Shown one piece after another: positions 46,901 through 58,246 of a stretch of DNA of 64,000 nucleotides. Positions within the stretch are counted from its first letter, which is position 1. The number at the start of each line of letters is the position of its first letter. The notes under the pieces were generated by a model. The model ran no database searches and was not told the DNA's origin. It saw only the letters and a program-made list of their open reading frames with translations. The stretch comes from Sorghum bicolor (lineage: Eukaryota > Streptophyta > Magnoliopsida > Poales > Poaceae). Both the position numbers and the translations under genes were made by a program. The stretch is taken from NCBI RefSeq assembly GCF_000003195.3, contig NC_012872.2, positions 19,377,804 to 19,441,803 on the forward strand, written 5' to 3'.

Positions 46901-48173
46901 TCCGGTGTGCATCGGACGCGTCCGTTGCCAACTTGCTCAGCGTCCGGTGCACTACAGGTGACCGTTAGACTCTGACACGAGCATTTCAAAAGGCAACACG
47001 TGGCTGTTGTTGGAGCACCGGACGCAGGTGTTGAGCATCCGGTGCCCCTTTAAGAGCGTCCGGTGACCCCGTATTTCGCCCAGTGAAAGAGCCAACAGCT
47101 CTATTTGTTTGAGGGGCTATATATACGTGTTTGGCCGGCTTGGGGCTCACTCTCTTGGCATTCTTGACTACTAGACATCCTTGTGAGCCTAAGCAAACAC
47201 CTCCCACTCATCTCCTTCATAGATTAAACATCTTTGTGAGATTGGGAGTGATTCCAAGTGCATTTGCTTGAGTGATTGCATCTAGTGGCACTTGGGGATC
47301 GATTTGGCTGCAGTTTTCTTGTTACTCTTGGTGGTTGCCGCCATCTAGACGGCTTGGAGCAGCGGAGGAGCTTTGGCACGAGTTGGTGATTGTTCGTAGC
47401 CATCTCCCGGTGATTGTGAGGGGTCTTGTACCTTCCCCGGTGGAGAGCCGAAAGGTAACTCTAGTGGATTGCTCGTGTCATTGAGTTACCTCACTTGTGG
47501 GTAGGTTCTTGTGGTGTCCTAGTGAGGACGAGGTTCGTGCTACACCTCTTAGCCACCGAACCACCAAGTGTTGGTCGACACAACGGGGACGTAGCGTGCC
47601 GGCAAGCACGTGAACCTCGGGAGAAAAATTGTGTGTCTCCATTGTGATTGTTCATTGGATTTCTCCCGGTGATTGGACTTCATATTATTGATTGGTTCAT
47701 CCCCTCTATGCGGCGGTATAAAGTTCAAACCATCTCTCTTACTTTCTTGCAAACTAGAGTAGCTTACATACTTGTATAGAAACTTTAGGTAGCTCTCTAG
47801 TGTAAGTAGAGACATAGCTCTTGTGTGCCTAGTGATTATATCAACTAGAATTGTTGGATAGGTGGCTTGCATTCACCCCATTAGAGCTAGAGCAAAAAGC
47901 TTCGCTTTGTTATTTACTAACCTCTTGCTCTAGTGAGTTTGTAGAATTTTTTTAAATAGGCTATTCACCCCCCTCTAGCCATATTAGAACCTTTCAGAAG
48001 CACCTTGTTTTCTTGTTTAGGATCTTTTACAAGGTGCTAGAGAACTTAGATAAAGGGGTGTAGTCTTGACTAGACCGATAGTTTTAATTCCGCATTTGTT
48101 TCGATTAGCCGGCGCGTTTAAGTTTTAGAAAGGACTATTCACCCCCCCTCTAGTCCGCCATCTCGACCCTTCA
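43939..48173 (+). mobile_element. Solo LTR of a Sirevirus-type element (split by another)
   Basis: It starts TGAAATGTCCTTGTTTGG and ends TCTCGACCCTTCA. Flanks are CAGCG (43934-43938) and TAGCG (48174-48178), a 5-bp target duplication with one C/T difference. Without the 1.9-kb insertion at 46098-47996 (plus its duplicated target) it is about 2.33 kb. No PBS, gag or pol is attached, so it is a solo LTR left by recombination. A cluster of GGACGCT and GCGTCTGGTG sites lies at 44750-45160. Confidence 0.85.
46098..47996 (+). mobile_element. Solo LTR nested in a solo LTR (1.9 kb)
   Basis: TGAAAGCCCTAGTTTGGTTT to ATATTAGAACCTTTCA, flanked by a perfect 5-bp duplication GAAGC (46093-46097 and 47997-48001). 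It is rich in CACCGGACGC and GCGTCCGGTG sites (46658-47070), better preserved than those in the host LTR, in keeping with its younger age. No internal sequence is present. Confidence 0.9.
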
Positions 48174-48178
48174 TAGCG

Positions 48179-48446
48179 TCGGATGCTAAGCTCGTGTCCA
48201 ATGAGTGTAGCACAATAAGGCACAAATGGTAGGCGTGTCAAAGCGTTTGATGCCTTGGTGTTTGGGCGAAGAGCGAGCATGGACGTTCGGCGCATCCAAT
48301 GCCCCAACGTTTGATGCTTCCAGTGCAGGCTCTACGGTTTTTTGGCCCTTACTGAGCAGCGTCTGGCGTAAGGTGGCACGTCCAACGATAGCGTCTGAGG
48401 CGTTTGATGCAAGTTGTGGTTTTTCATTAATGTTTTTAGTGGTCAT
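48179..48446 (+). repeat. Sirevirus-like LTR remnant, right part
   Basis: Continuation of the LTR cut at 43938. It has decayed GCGTC-type motif sites (CAGCGTCTGGCG, GATAGCGTCTGAGGCG), expected of the LTR middle. The Sirevirus 5' LTR begins at 48447, so the rest of this remnant, if it exists, lies beyond that element and outside the window. Confidence 0.5.
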
Positions 48447-49979
48447 TGAAAGCATCTAGGCCCCTAATGAGTTTTGGTGATTAATGACAATGTTGATTAC
48501 TATGACTAATGTGTGTTTTGTAGAGGAAAAGTCATTTATGTTAGGTCATGGTAATGGTGATCAATGGACTAGGTCGTTCATGCCGACTTAATGGTGGAAA
48601 TCATTTCAGTTTTCAAAGGATGGTTGGACATCGTCAAGACTAGACTAGGTCTAGGTGCCATATGGTGAAGAAGGACACTTAGAGTAGTTTAGAACTTTGT
48701 TTTTCCTTTGACCATACTATTAAGGGGGGCATTGAGCGGGTAGCTTGACCTAGGCAAGGCTTTAGGTTTAGGTGTGGTGCACACTTGGTAAACCTAGCAC
48801 TAGGCAGCTCTGAGAAAGTCCTTAGATTGAGTGAACCAAACTTCATTTTGGAAAGTTCAAGTTTCGATGAAGTTTGGGTGCTGAAACAACATCGGACGCA
48901 GGCACCGGACGCTCTGTGAGCGCGTCCAGTGGTGCTGACTTAGGTCAGCGCATCTGGATGTCTAGGGTTAGGCACTGGACGCACGCACTGGACTCACCGG
49001 GGTGCATCCAGTCCCATACCCACGGAGGTCTGTAGAGTGACCTCGCCGGACAATGGCACCAGACTCTCTATGGAGCGTCCGGTCCCATACCTAGAGAGGT
49101 ATGAAAGTTTGCCCTCTCACCGGACCCACTGTGAGCGTGCCCAGTGTGTGGCAGGTGAAAGTACAGTTAGCCATTAATGGGGCACCAGACGCTCTGCGGA
49201 GCGTGTCCGGTGCAACATTGAGCGCATCCGGTGCTCCCGTTTTCTGAGGAATTCTGGTGGCCGGCCCTTGGACTTGATGGGAAGTATTTATACTCCTCCA
49301 TCTCATCCATGGGAGGTCTCTTGCCATTTGATCAGCTGAGAAACATCTTGTGGTGCAAGAGAGAAGCAAGAGCCTAGAGAGGATTGAGAATTCAGTGATT
49401 TCTTAAGTGAATCCTTCTCTAGTGAGTTCCAAGAGTTCAAGTGTGCATCCACCAGTCTCTAGAGCGTTGTTTGGGTCAAGTGAGAGTTCTTTGCTTGTTA
49501 CTCTTAGTGATCGCCATCACCTAGACGGTTCGGTGGTGATTGGAGGCACAAAGACTGCCCAGAGTTCTTGTGGGTGGCTCGTGTCAAGCTTGTGAGCGGT
49601 TTTGGGCGATTCACCACGACGGAGTGTCGAAGAGTTAGCCCATAGAGAGTACTTGGTCCTTGCACGGACCAAGGGGGAGCAAGGACCTTACGCGGGTGCT
49701 CCAACGAGGACTATTAGAGTGTGGCGACTCTCCGATACCTCGGCAAAACATCACCGTGTTCTACTTGCTCTCATCCTTTACATTCTAGCATTTACTTTGA
49801 GCATTTTACATTCCTAGAATTGCCATGCTAGAATAGGATTGGAACTAGGTTGCAAAACTTTTATCCGGTAGCTCTCTAGAACACACATAGACACAAGGGA
49901 TTGAATTAGAGCTTATAAGTTGCTTAAATTTTTAGAGAAGCCCAATTCACTCCCCCTCTTGGGCATCTTGATCCTTTCA
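48447..49979 (+). repeat. 5' LTR of the Sirevirus
   Basis: Starts TGAAAGCATCTAGGCCCCTAA, ends GGGCATCTTGATCCTTTCA, two bases before the PBS. It is about 1.53 kb, with CACCGGACGC-type sites at 48890-49230. The 3' LTR is not visible, so divergence cannot be measured here. Confidence 0.85.
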
Positions 49980-49981
49980 AT

Positions 49982-49993
49982 TGGTATAGGAGC
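49982..49993 (+). other. Primer binding site, tRNA-Met type
   Basis: TGGTATAGGAGC, close to the TGGTATCAGAGC or TGGTATCGGAGC normally found; two bases after the LTR end. Confidence 0.75.
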
Positions 49994-50031
49994 CTAGTGC
50001 TCATAAATTAGGCTTCACCGCCTAGAGAAAG

Positions 50032-52442
50032 ATGTCTAACGGGGATGGACCGCCACCCATGTTCGATGGTGATGACTTTCCATATTGGAAAATACGGATG
50101 GAGTCATACCTCAAAGCTTGCGATGTCAAGTGCCTAAAAGCCACAACCGAAGGTTTCACCCCTCTAGCCAAGAACGTCGCTCTTACTCCACTAGAGCAAG
50201 AAAACAAGAAGTGAAATGCAAAGGCCAAAAAGCACATCTTTAGAGGTCTTTGCAAAGAGGTATTCAACTGTGTGTGGAACCCACAAAACCACCCATGAAC
50301 TATGGACAGAACTTTGTGCGCTCCATGAGGGATTCAAGAGTGAGTGTGAGGAGCGCTTTCATCTTGACATGAACAAGCTTAATACATTTGAGATGCTTCC
50401 CAAAGAAAATGCTAATGAAATGTATTCTCGCTTGAATGTGACTGTAGAGGAGCTCAATAGACTTGGGCTCAATCAAATGAGACCGGCGGATGTGGCGAGG
50501 AAGATACTATGTGTCCTCCCCATTGAGAAATATGGGCACATAGTTACCATGCTTCACCAAGGCGATCTTTCAACCGCCACACCGACATCCATCTTGTGGA
50601 AGAACAATGCTCATGAGATGTATATGCACATGTACCCCCAAGATAGCTCCTCATCAGCCAAGAAAGAGAAGAAGGATTTGGCCTTCAAGGCTTCTCACAA
50701 GGGCAAGTCAAATAAGATTGAAGTTGAGTCATCAACTTCAAGTGATGATGATGCTTCCATTGCCCTCATGGTGAGAAGAACAACCAAGATGTTGAAGAAG
50801 CTCAACAAGAATGGAGTCAACTTTGACTCCAAGAAGAAGTTCTTCATAAGTAGCAAGAGAAAGCCCATCTCTGAGATGGATTGCTACAATTGTGGTGAAC
50901 TTGGTCATCTTGCTCATCAATGTCCTAAACCCAAGAAGGACAAGTACAAGAAGAAGAACAAAGAGCAAGATGACTCAAGTGATGATGAGAAGAGCGACAA
51001 GAAGGCATTCAAGAAGAAAGGTGGCAAGAAGGAGTACCACAAGAAGAAGAATGGCAAGGCTTACATTGTTGGTGATTGGCTCACCAACATTGAAAGCTCA
51101 AGTGGTGACTCCTCCGGCAATGAAAGTGATGATGAGAAGGTTGCTGCCATTGCCATTGATGCTCCATCACCATCATCCTCTCCACCATCTTCATCCTCTA
51201 CACACCTATGCCTCATGGCTAAGGGTGACCAGAAGGTACAAAGTGAGGATGAGAGTAGTGAGAGTGAAAGTGAATTTGAGTCACCTTCTTATGATGAACT
51301 TGTACACTTGCTTAACAAATACACTAAAATCATAAGAAAGACAAGAAATGAAAATGATAAGCTAGAGAATGAAAATGAATCTCTTCTTGCAAAGCTTAAA
51401 TCTAGTGATGAGCTTAGAGACAGAGATCATGACCAGTAAGCTCAAGGAGCTCAAACTCTCTCTAAAAGAGCTCAAAGATAAACATGATAAACTTGAGAGT
51501 GTGCATGATGAGCTCATTACTATACGTAGAGCTTTGAATGAAGAGTTCACCACTCTGAAAGCAAACAATGACAATCTTGAGCTAGCTTATGATCATGCTA
51601 TTAGTGAAACATATGTTGCTACTAACCATGTTGCTAAGCTTGATGTAGCCACATCTTGTGATGACTTACTTGTGGAGAACATTATCAAATGTGTTGGTTG
51701 CAAAGGCAAGAATGTGGTAGTGGCCAAGAGCTATGAGGACACTATCATGATCAAGGAAGAAAATGCAAAGATCAAGTATGAGAATGAGAAGCTCAAGAAA
51801 GAGTTGCAAGAGCAAGCCAAGCACAACACCGTGGTGATTGAGTCACTTGATCAAGACAAGGACCTTGCTTATGAGAACAAGAAGCTCAAAGAAGATAATC
51901 AGTATCTCAAGCTTGGTTTGTTGTATGACAAGCAAGAAGAAGATGAGTCCTTCATCTTAGAAGAGTTAGAAAGCAAGAATGACCCAATCATCAAGAGGCT
52001 AACTCAAGAGAACAACAAGCTCAAGATATAGAAGGAGCACCTCACCAAAGGGTTAGTCAAGTTCACTAGAGGGAAGGACCTACAAAGTGAGCTCTTCATG
52101 AACACAGTCATGAAGATGGACAAGAGTGGAATTGGCTACAAGGCACAACAATGCAAGCTCATCAAGTCACAAGCAATTGATGATCAACCAAGCAAGCCCA
52201 AGCCAAAGAGATGCTTTGAGTGTGGACAAGAGGCACCACTACCGCATCCTTTGCCCAAGCATGCAAGACCATTTGCTTTCAATGATCACTACATTGTAAG
52301 GCAAGACAAGAGTGGCAAGGTCAGGGTTAGCTTCATGGGGCCACCCAACAAGCAAAGGCCAAAGAAGATTTGGGTGCCAAAGCAACTAGTTGAGAAGGTT
52401 AAGGGCCCTAAGCAAATATGGGTCCCCAAAACTCAAGCTTGA
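50032..52442 (+). pseudogene. Sirevirus gag (broken)
   Basis: Begins MSNGDGPPPMFDGDDFPYWK, the conserved Sirevirus gag start. An in-frame TGA at 50212 and a frameshift near 50262 interrupt the N-terminal third. It then reads continuously through HELWTELCALHEGFKSE and the CCHC knuckle CYNCGELGHLAHQC (about 50880) into a Lys/Asp/Ser-rich tract. A frameshift near 51415 leads into about 200 residues of heptad-rich coiled coil (KLKELKLSLKELKDKHDK and following). TAG at 52029 and a decayed second finger (CFECGQE without the rest) precede the stop at 52440-52442. Confidence 0.9.
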
Positions 52443-52456
52443 TCTCTTGTGTGTAG

Positions 52457-55400
52457 GTGAACTATAAGACCGGTGAATCACATTGGGTAATTGATAGTGG
52501 TTCCACTCAACATATGACTGGAGATCCCTGGATATTCACCTCACTTGATGAAGATGTAGATAATCAAGAGAAGATCATATTTGGTGACAATTCAAAAGAC
52601 AAGGTCAAGGGTCTAGGAAAGATTGCTATTTCAAATGACAACTCCATCACCAATGTGCTCTATGTGTCTTCACTAAGCTTCAACTTGCTTTCGGTTGGAC
52701 AACTTTGTGATCTTGGCTTCCAATGCCTATTCAACAAGAAAGAAGTGATAGTGACCAAGGAGGATGATAATGAGATGGTATTCAAAGGCTTCTGGCACAA
52801 CAACTTGTATCTTGTTGATTTCTCCTTCGATGAAGTTGACATCAAGACTTGCTTATTCACCAAGACTTCACTTAGGTGGTTATGGCATAGAAGGTTAGCA
52901 CATGTTGGAATGGGCACACTCAAGAAGTTGATGAAGAAAGAATTGATTAGAGGCTTGAAGGATGTGACATTTGAGAAGGACAAATTGTGTAGTGCATGTC
53001 AAGCCGGTAAGCAAGTGGCCAACACTCATCCAACCAAGGCCTATCTCTCTACTTCAAGAGTGCTTGAACTATTGCACATGGATTTGTTTGGACCAACCAC
53101 ATATGCTAGTCTTGGTGGCAACAAGTATTGCTTGGTCATAGTGGATGACTACTCCCGGTACACTTGGACATTCTTCTTGCAAGACAAGGCTGAAGTTGCA
53201 TGAATATTCAAGCAGTTTGCAAAGAATGCCCAAAATCAATTTTATGTCAAGATCAAGAAGATAAGGAGTGACAATGGAAAAGAGTTTGACAACACCAACA
53301 TTGAAGAGTATTGTGATGAAGTTGGGATCAAACACATAATTCTCTTCAACATACACACCACAACAAAATGGGGTAGTAGAAAGAAAGAACCGGACATTGA
53401 TCACCTTGGCAAGAACCATGCTTGATGAGTACAACACTTCAGAGAAGATGTGGGCCAAGGCAATCAACACCGCATGCTATGCATCAAACCAGCTCTTTCC
53501 TCACAAGTTCCTAGAGAAGACACCATATGAGTTGCTCAATGGGAAGAAGCCCAATGTCTCATTCTTTAGAGTGTTTGGGTGCAAATGCTACATCTACAAG
53601 AAGCGCCAACACTTGGGCAAGTTCCAAAGAAGATGTGACATTGGCTACTTGGTTGGCTATTCATCAAAGTCCAAGGCTTATAGGGTCTTTAACCATGCCA
53701 CAAACATGGTTGAAGAAACATTTGATGTTGAATTTGATGAAACTAATGGCTCCCAAGGAGCAAGTGATAATCTTGATGATGTAGGTGGTGAACCATTGAG
53801 GGATGCCATGAAGAACATGCCGGTGGGAGACATGAAGCCACAAGAGGATGATGATGTGCAAGTCATTGAGCCACCATCCTCCTCTCATGTGCCACAAGAT
53901 GATGACAAAGATGTGAGAGATGCTCATGAAGACACCCAAGTCACTCATGAGCAAGCGGTGGCACAAGCTTAAGATGTTGATGCTCCCCAAGCAACCCCTC
54001 AAGTGGCCCCAAGAAGAACATCACATATCCTCCAAGATCACTCTCAAGACCTCATCATCGGGAGTCCATCACGTGGTGTTACTACACGCTGTAGACATGC
54101 TTTATTTATTGAACATCACGCTTTTGTGTCTCTTGAATATGAACCCAAAACTATAGAGGAAGATCTTTGGGATGTGGATTGGATCACTGCCATGCAAGAG
54201 GAGTTGTACAACTTCTCCCGCAATCAAGTGTAGACACTTGAAGAGTGACCTAAAGATGCAAGAGTGATTGGAAAAAAGTGGGTCTTCCAAAACAAGAAGG
54301 ATGATCAAGGCAAGGTGGTGCACAACAAGGCAAGGCTCGTGGCAAAAGGCTCTTCACAAGTGGAAGGTCTTGACTTCGGTGAAACCTTTGCAACGGTAGC
54401 AAGACTTGAAGCTATACGTATCCTACTTGCATATGCTTCTAGCCATGACATTAAGTTGTTTCAAATGGATGTGAAAAGTGCCTTTTGAAATGGTTACGTT
54501 AATGAGCTTGTCTATGTTGAGCAACCCCCAGTTTTGATGACCCTAGGTACCCAAGCATGTCTACCGGTTGTCCAAGGCGCTCTATGGTCTCAAGCAAGAT
54601 CCTAGAGCTTGGTATGAGAGGCTTAGGGACTTCCTCATTGAGAAGGGCTTCAAGATTGGGAAGTTGACACAACACTCTTCACCAAGAAAATGAATGGGGA
54701 AATCTTCATTTTCCAAGTTTATGTTGATGATATTATTTCTGGCTCCACTAACGATGATTTGTGCAAGGAATTTGGTGATTTGATGTCCAAGGAGTTTGAG
54801 ATGTCCATGATTTGTGAGCTATCCTTCTTCCTCGGGTTTCAAGTCAAGCAAATGAAGGAGGGGTCTTCATCTCTCAAGAGAAGTACACTCAAGATCTTCT
54901 CAAGAGGTTCAAGATGATGGATTGCAAGCCAATCAAGACTCCCATGGTATCAAATGGGCATCTCGACTTGGATGAGGGAGGTAACCCGGTTGACAAAAGT
55001 CTCTATTGCTCCATGATAGGAAGTTTACTTTACCCATCTAGGCTCGATATCATGTTTAGTGTGTGTATGTGTGCTAGATATCAAGCTATGCCTATGGAAT
55101 CTCACTTGATTGCCGTCAAGAGAATTCTTAGGTATCTAAAATACACACCCTATCTAGGCTTGTGGTATCCCAAAGGTGCAAGATTCCAACTTGTAGGCTA
55201 TTCCGATTCAGATTATGTCGGGTGCCGCATTGATAGAAAAAGCACATCCAGAGGGTGCCACTTCCTAGGTAGATCACTTGTCTCTTTGATGTCAAAGAAA
55301 AAAATAGTGTTCCTTTGTCAACGGTCGAGGCAGAATACATTGCTGCCGGTGCTTGTTGTGCACAAATTCTATACATGAAACATACTTTGCTAGACTATGG

Positions 55401-55671
55401 AGTAGTTCTAGATAAAGTACCTTTGTTGTGTGACAATGAAAGTCCCGTAAAACTTGCAAACAATCCAGTTCAACACACCCACACTAAGCACATTGACATT
55501 CGTCATCACTTCCTTAGGGATCATGTTGCTAAAGGTGACATATCTCTAGAGAATGTGGGGACAGAAAATCAATTGGCAGATATCTTCACAAAACCCCTAG
55601 ATGAAGCTAGGTTTTGTATGTTGAGAAATCAACTTAATGTGCTTGATCTTTCTAACTTCACTAAAAGATAA
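52457..55671 (+). pseudogene. Sirevirus pol: protease, integrase, RT, RNase H (broken)
   Basis: Protease (WVIDSGSTQHMTGD), pre-integrase (LWHRRLAHVGMGTL, CSACQAGKQ), integrase core (LHMDLFGPTTYASLGG, YTPQQNGVVERKNRTL), RT (VIGKKWVFQNKKDDQG, ETFATVARLEAIR, VYVDDIISGS near 54720) and RNase H (GYSDSDYVGCRIDRKSTSR, STVEAEYIAAG, HIDIRHHFLRDHV). Breaks: TGA 53201, frameshift near 53340, TAG 54231, TGA 54246 and 54486, frameshifts near 54530, 54680, 54900 and 55310. Domain order (integrase before RT) is that of Copia. Not functional. Confidence 0.92.
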
Positions 55672-56781
55672 AATTGTGTGTTGTTCTTGTAAATAGTTTT
55701 GGCTTTGCATATCATGCATACCAAAAATAAATATACAAAAAGATTGTGTGTTAGGGCTTGTCTAATATGGTTAAGATAACCCCCTTGTGTGTGTGAAAAA
55801 GCTTGGATCAAACTTGACAAGCACTAGTTTACTTTCAAGTATTGCATTGCATTGCATATCATATGCATGGTTATTGTTTTGTCGTTTCTTTTTGGTTATG
55901 CTTTAAGCATCCACTATGTTCGTCCATTGATAGGGGGAGCATTCAAAGCTCGTCATGATTTAGACCCCTAGCTTTATGGCCACACGATGTCTCCTTAGTG
56001 CTTTCATTCGACTATTTTCATAAAAACTACTTAGCCTATGGCAAAATATTTGTGAAAAATTGAGAGTTTGAGAGAGGTCACTCATACCAGTTCCAGTTGG
56101 TGCTTATTTGAATCTTCTTGAAGTTGAAACTTGGTTGGATGAAACTCACGTGAAATTTCGTTGAAAAAGTTTGGCCAGAAGTGCACCGGACGCTGCACCG
56201 GACGCGCCCTCTGTGCGTCCGGTGTAGTGTGTCCCCTGTATGGCATACACCGAACCCGCGCACAGTGCCCTGAGCGCGTCTGGTGTGGTGCGTCCGGTGG
56301 TTCCCTGGTGCGTGCCTCGCAGCACTAGACGCTAGGCGAGCATCCGGTGGCCTGCGTCCGGTGCTCATACAGAGTTTCAGAACTCTCTACGCACGAGACT
56401 GGTGGGCACCGGACGCGTCCGGTGCCAACTTAAGCGTGTCTGGTGCGCCCATGAACGCCGCATAAAACCTAACTCCCACGTGTTTGTTCGCCAATCGTTT
56501 TATTCCTGAGCACCAACTCGCCGAGACCTCCAAGTCCTAACCTCCACCGATCGTCACGCCGCCGTGGTTGAGGTCTTCTCCGGCAATTTCTTCTCCCCCA
56601 GGTGCAAGGATTCTTCCCCAGCTGCTGATCTTCCCTCCTTGCGCCCTCTGGAGCCATTCTCTTGGTTGTTTTAGGGTTTGGGGTGAGTCTCTTGACCCAT
56701 GCACACCACGTGTTTGATTCAATGCCTGAACTGATCTGGATGTCATTTTTAATGATTTCTGTCATCGTTTCACTCTTGCAG
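55672..56781 (+). other. Sirevirus post-pol tail
   Basis: It contains AGGGGGAGCAT (55933-55943), a polypurine tract-like motif, then a cluster of GCACCGGACGC and GCGTCCGGTG sites (56180-56450). A CT-rich, GC-moderate segment ends in GTGAGTCTC ... CTCTTGCAG (56682-56781), which looks like an intron. Some Sireviruses carry an env-like gene after pol, and this could be its start, but no protein motif is visible before the CACTA insertion at 56782. Confidence 0.5.
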
Positions 56782-57010
56782 CACTACTAGAATCAACAAG
56801 TTTCCCTAGAGTATTTTTCTTTCCCTACCGTTTTTTATCACCGTAGGGACAGATATGTTTCCCTAGGGTTAGTTGGAAAAACCCTAGGGAAACTCCTCTT
56901 TCCCTAGGAAATCCACGTTTTCGTCGGGGCAGACGGAAGGAATGAGCCCCGTTAGCGCCAGATGTTTTATTTTCTTAAGACTTTCCCTAGGAAATAGATA
57001 AAATTCCTAG
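56782..57010. repeat. CACTA terminal and subterminal repeats
   Basis: After the CACTA end, TTTCCCTAG(A/G) and CCTAGGGAAA occur repeatedly in both orientations. Such short subterminal repeats are the usual binding sites of the TNPA-type protein in CACTA systems. They differ from the CTCGGCAAA repeats of the small CACTA at 30114. Confidence 0.85.
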
Positions 57011-58246
57011 GGAAACCAGACATAGGCATCTGAACCCAAACCCTACATCTGAAAAATTCCCCAACTTTTCCTTCGCGCCGTCCGTGAAAACCATTCCCGC
57101 CGCCACACCTCTCGTCTTCCCCCATCTTCGCGCCGCCACCCGCACCTACCAGACACAGGCATCTCCCTCCGTACGCTCGCCGCATCTCCCTCTGCACGCC
57201 GCCGCATCTCCCTCCGCACGCCGCCGCATCTCCCTCCGTACGCTCGCCGCCGCAGCTCCCTCAGTCTGCGCGCTGCCGCGACTGCCGCGACTCCCTCCAT
57301 CCGTGCGTCACGAAGCCACACCTCCGTTCCCCTTGAAGCTCGCCGCCGCAGCTGCCTCCGACTTGGGCGCCACACTGGTCTCCCTCCACCCACGCTGCAA
57401 GGATCTGCCTCCGGCGCACTGCATGGATCTTCCACCCCGTGCGATTCATCTCTGGGACCTTAGATCTCAGTAAGGTAAATTTCTGAAGTCTAGTCTCAAA
57501 TGAATATATATGCATCAATCGAAGTTATTTGCCATGGCTAATGGTGTGAAACCAAGCAGCCGAATACTCAGAATATCTGAGCATCGAAACTCTACTGCTG
57601 GTAATTTTGGCTGCTTTCTGTTCTCATCATTCTCCGTTGTTTTTTTACCGAAATTCTCCAGAGTTGGGATACTGCTAGTCTGCTACTGCTTGAGTAATAA
57701 TTGAATGTTCAAGTCGACATCTTGCAAATAGCATTTGTAAGAATTAGTTTAAAATGTTTAATGAGTGCAGACAAATAACTGTCAACAATTGCATAATACA
57801 AAATAACTATACTACTGTTGTGTTATAGTATTTTTTTTTACCGAAGCTACTGCTAATCAATTATTTTGTTAAAAAATTTAAATGGCAATTGTGTGCCTTT
57901 CTTTAGATTTGAGTGCAGTTCGTTATGCACTTTTATTTTCCAACAAGTAACTAATGTACTTTCCAACAAGTAAGTAATGTACTTTTTATTTTTGGTATGC
58001 ACATTTCAGATTCAAGTGTGGGGAGAAGAGCTTGACTTTTGCAAGGAATACTTGAGGGGGATAAAAAGGCAGGGATCTGCTCATCTGCATTTGTGTTTTT
58101 GTGCAAGAAAATCTTGAAGGTGAGAAGGAAATTTATGTTGTCCCATCTCTTTCGTACATGGTGCTGTTTGTAGTAGCAGACTACTATTTTTGGGTTTGAT
58201 AAGGGTTTTAGATCTTGAACAGGGGTTTGTTGTTTCTACAATAACT
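57011..58246 (+). promoter_or_regulatory. CACTA leader: promoter, GC-rich first exon and intron (tentative)
   Basis: 57060-57470 is very GC-rich with CCGCCGCATCTCCCTCCG repeated at 57179, 57208 and 57227, then a possible donor at AGTAAG|GTAAAT (57475). AT-rich sequence follows up to the transposase start. This resembles a non-coding 5' exon plus intron. A + strand open frame through the GC-rich part has no recognised domain. Confidence 0.4.

Larger units (their letters stand above)
48447..56781 (+). mobile_element. Sirevirus-type Copia retrotransposon (interrupted)
   Basis: 5' LTR (48447-49979), tRNA-Met-type PBS, a long gag with CCHC finger, pol in Copia order (protease, integrase, RT, RNase H), then a non-pol tail of about 1.1 kb. 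The lysine- and glutamate-rich gag with coiled-coil C-terminus and the CCGGAC motif clusters identify a Sirevirus of the Opie/Ji type. The element is cut at 56782 by a CACTA transposon, and its 3' LTR is not in the window. Gag and pol carry multiple frameshifts and stops. Confidence 0.9.

Noticed and set aside
44750..47070. CGTCCGGTG clusters as a CRISPR-like or satellite array
   Set aside because: Spacing is irregular, orientation alternates and all lie in Sirevirus LTRs; they are element motifs, not an array.
57084..57473. Protein-coding host gene in the GC-rich block
   Set aside because: It sits inside the CACTA element between its subterminal repeats and transposase, and is internally repetitive (CCGCATCTCCCTCCG).
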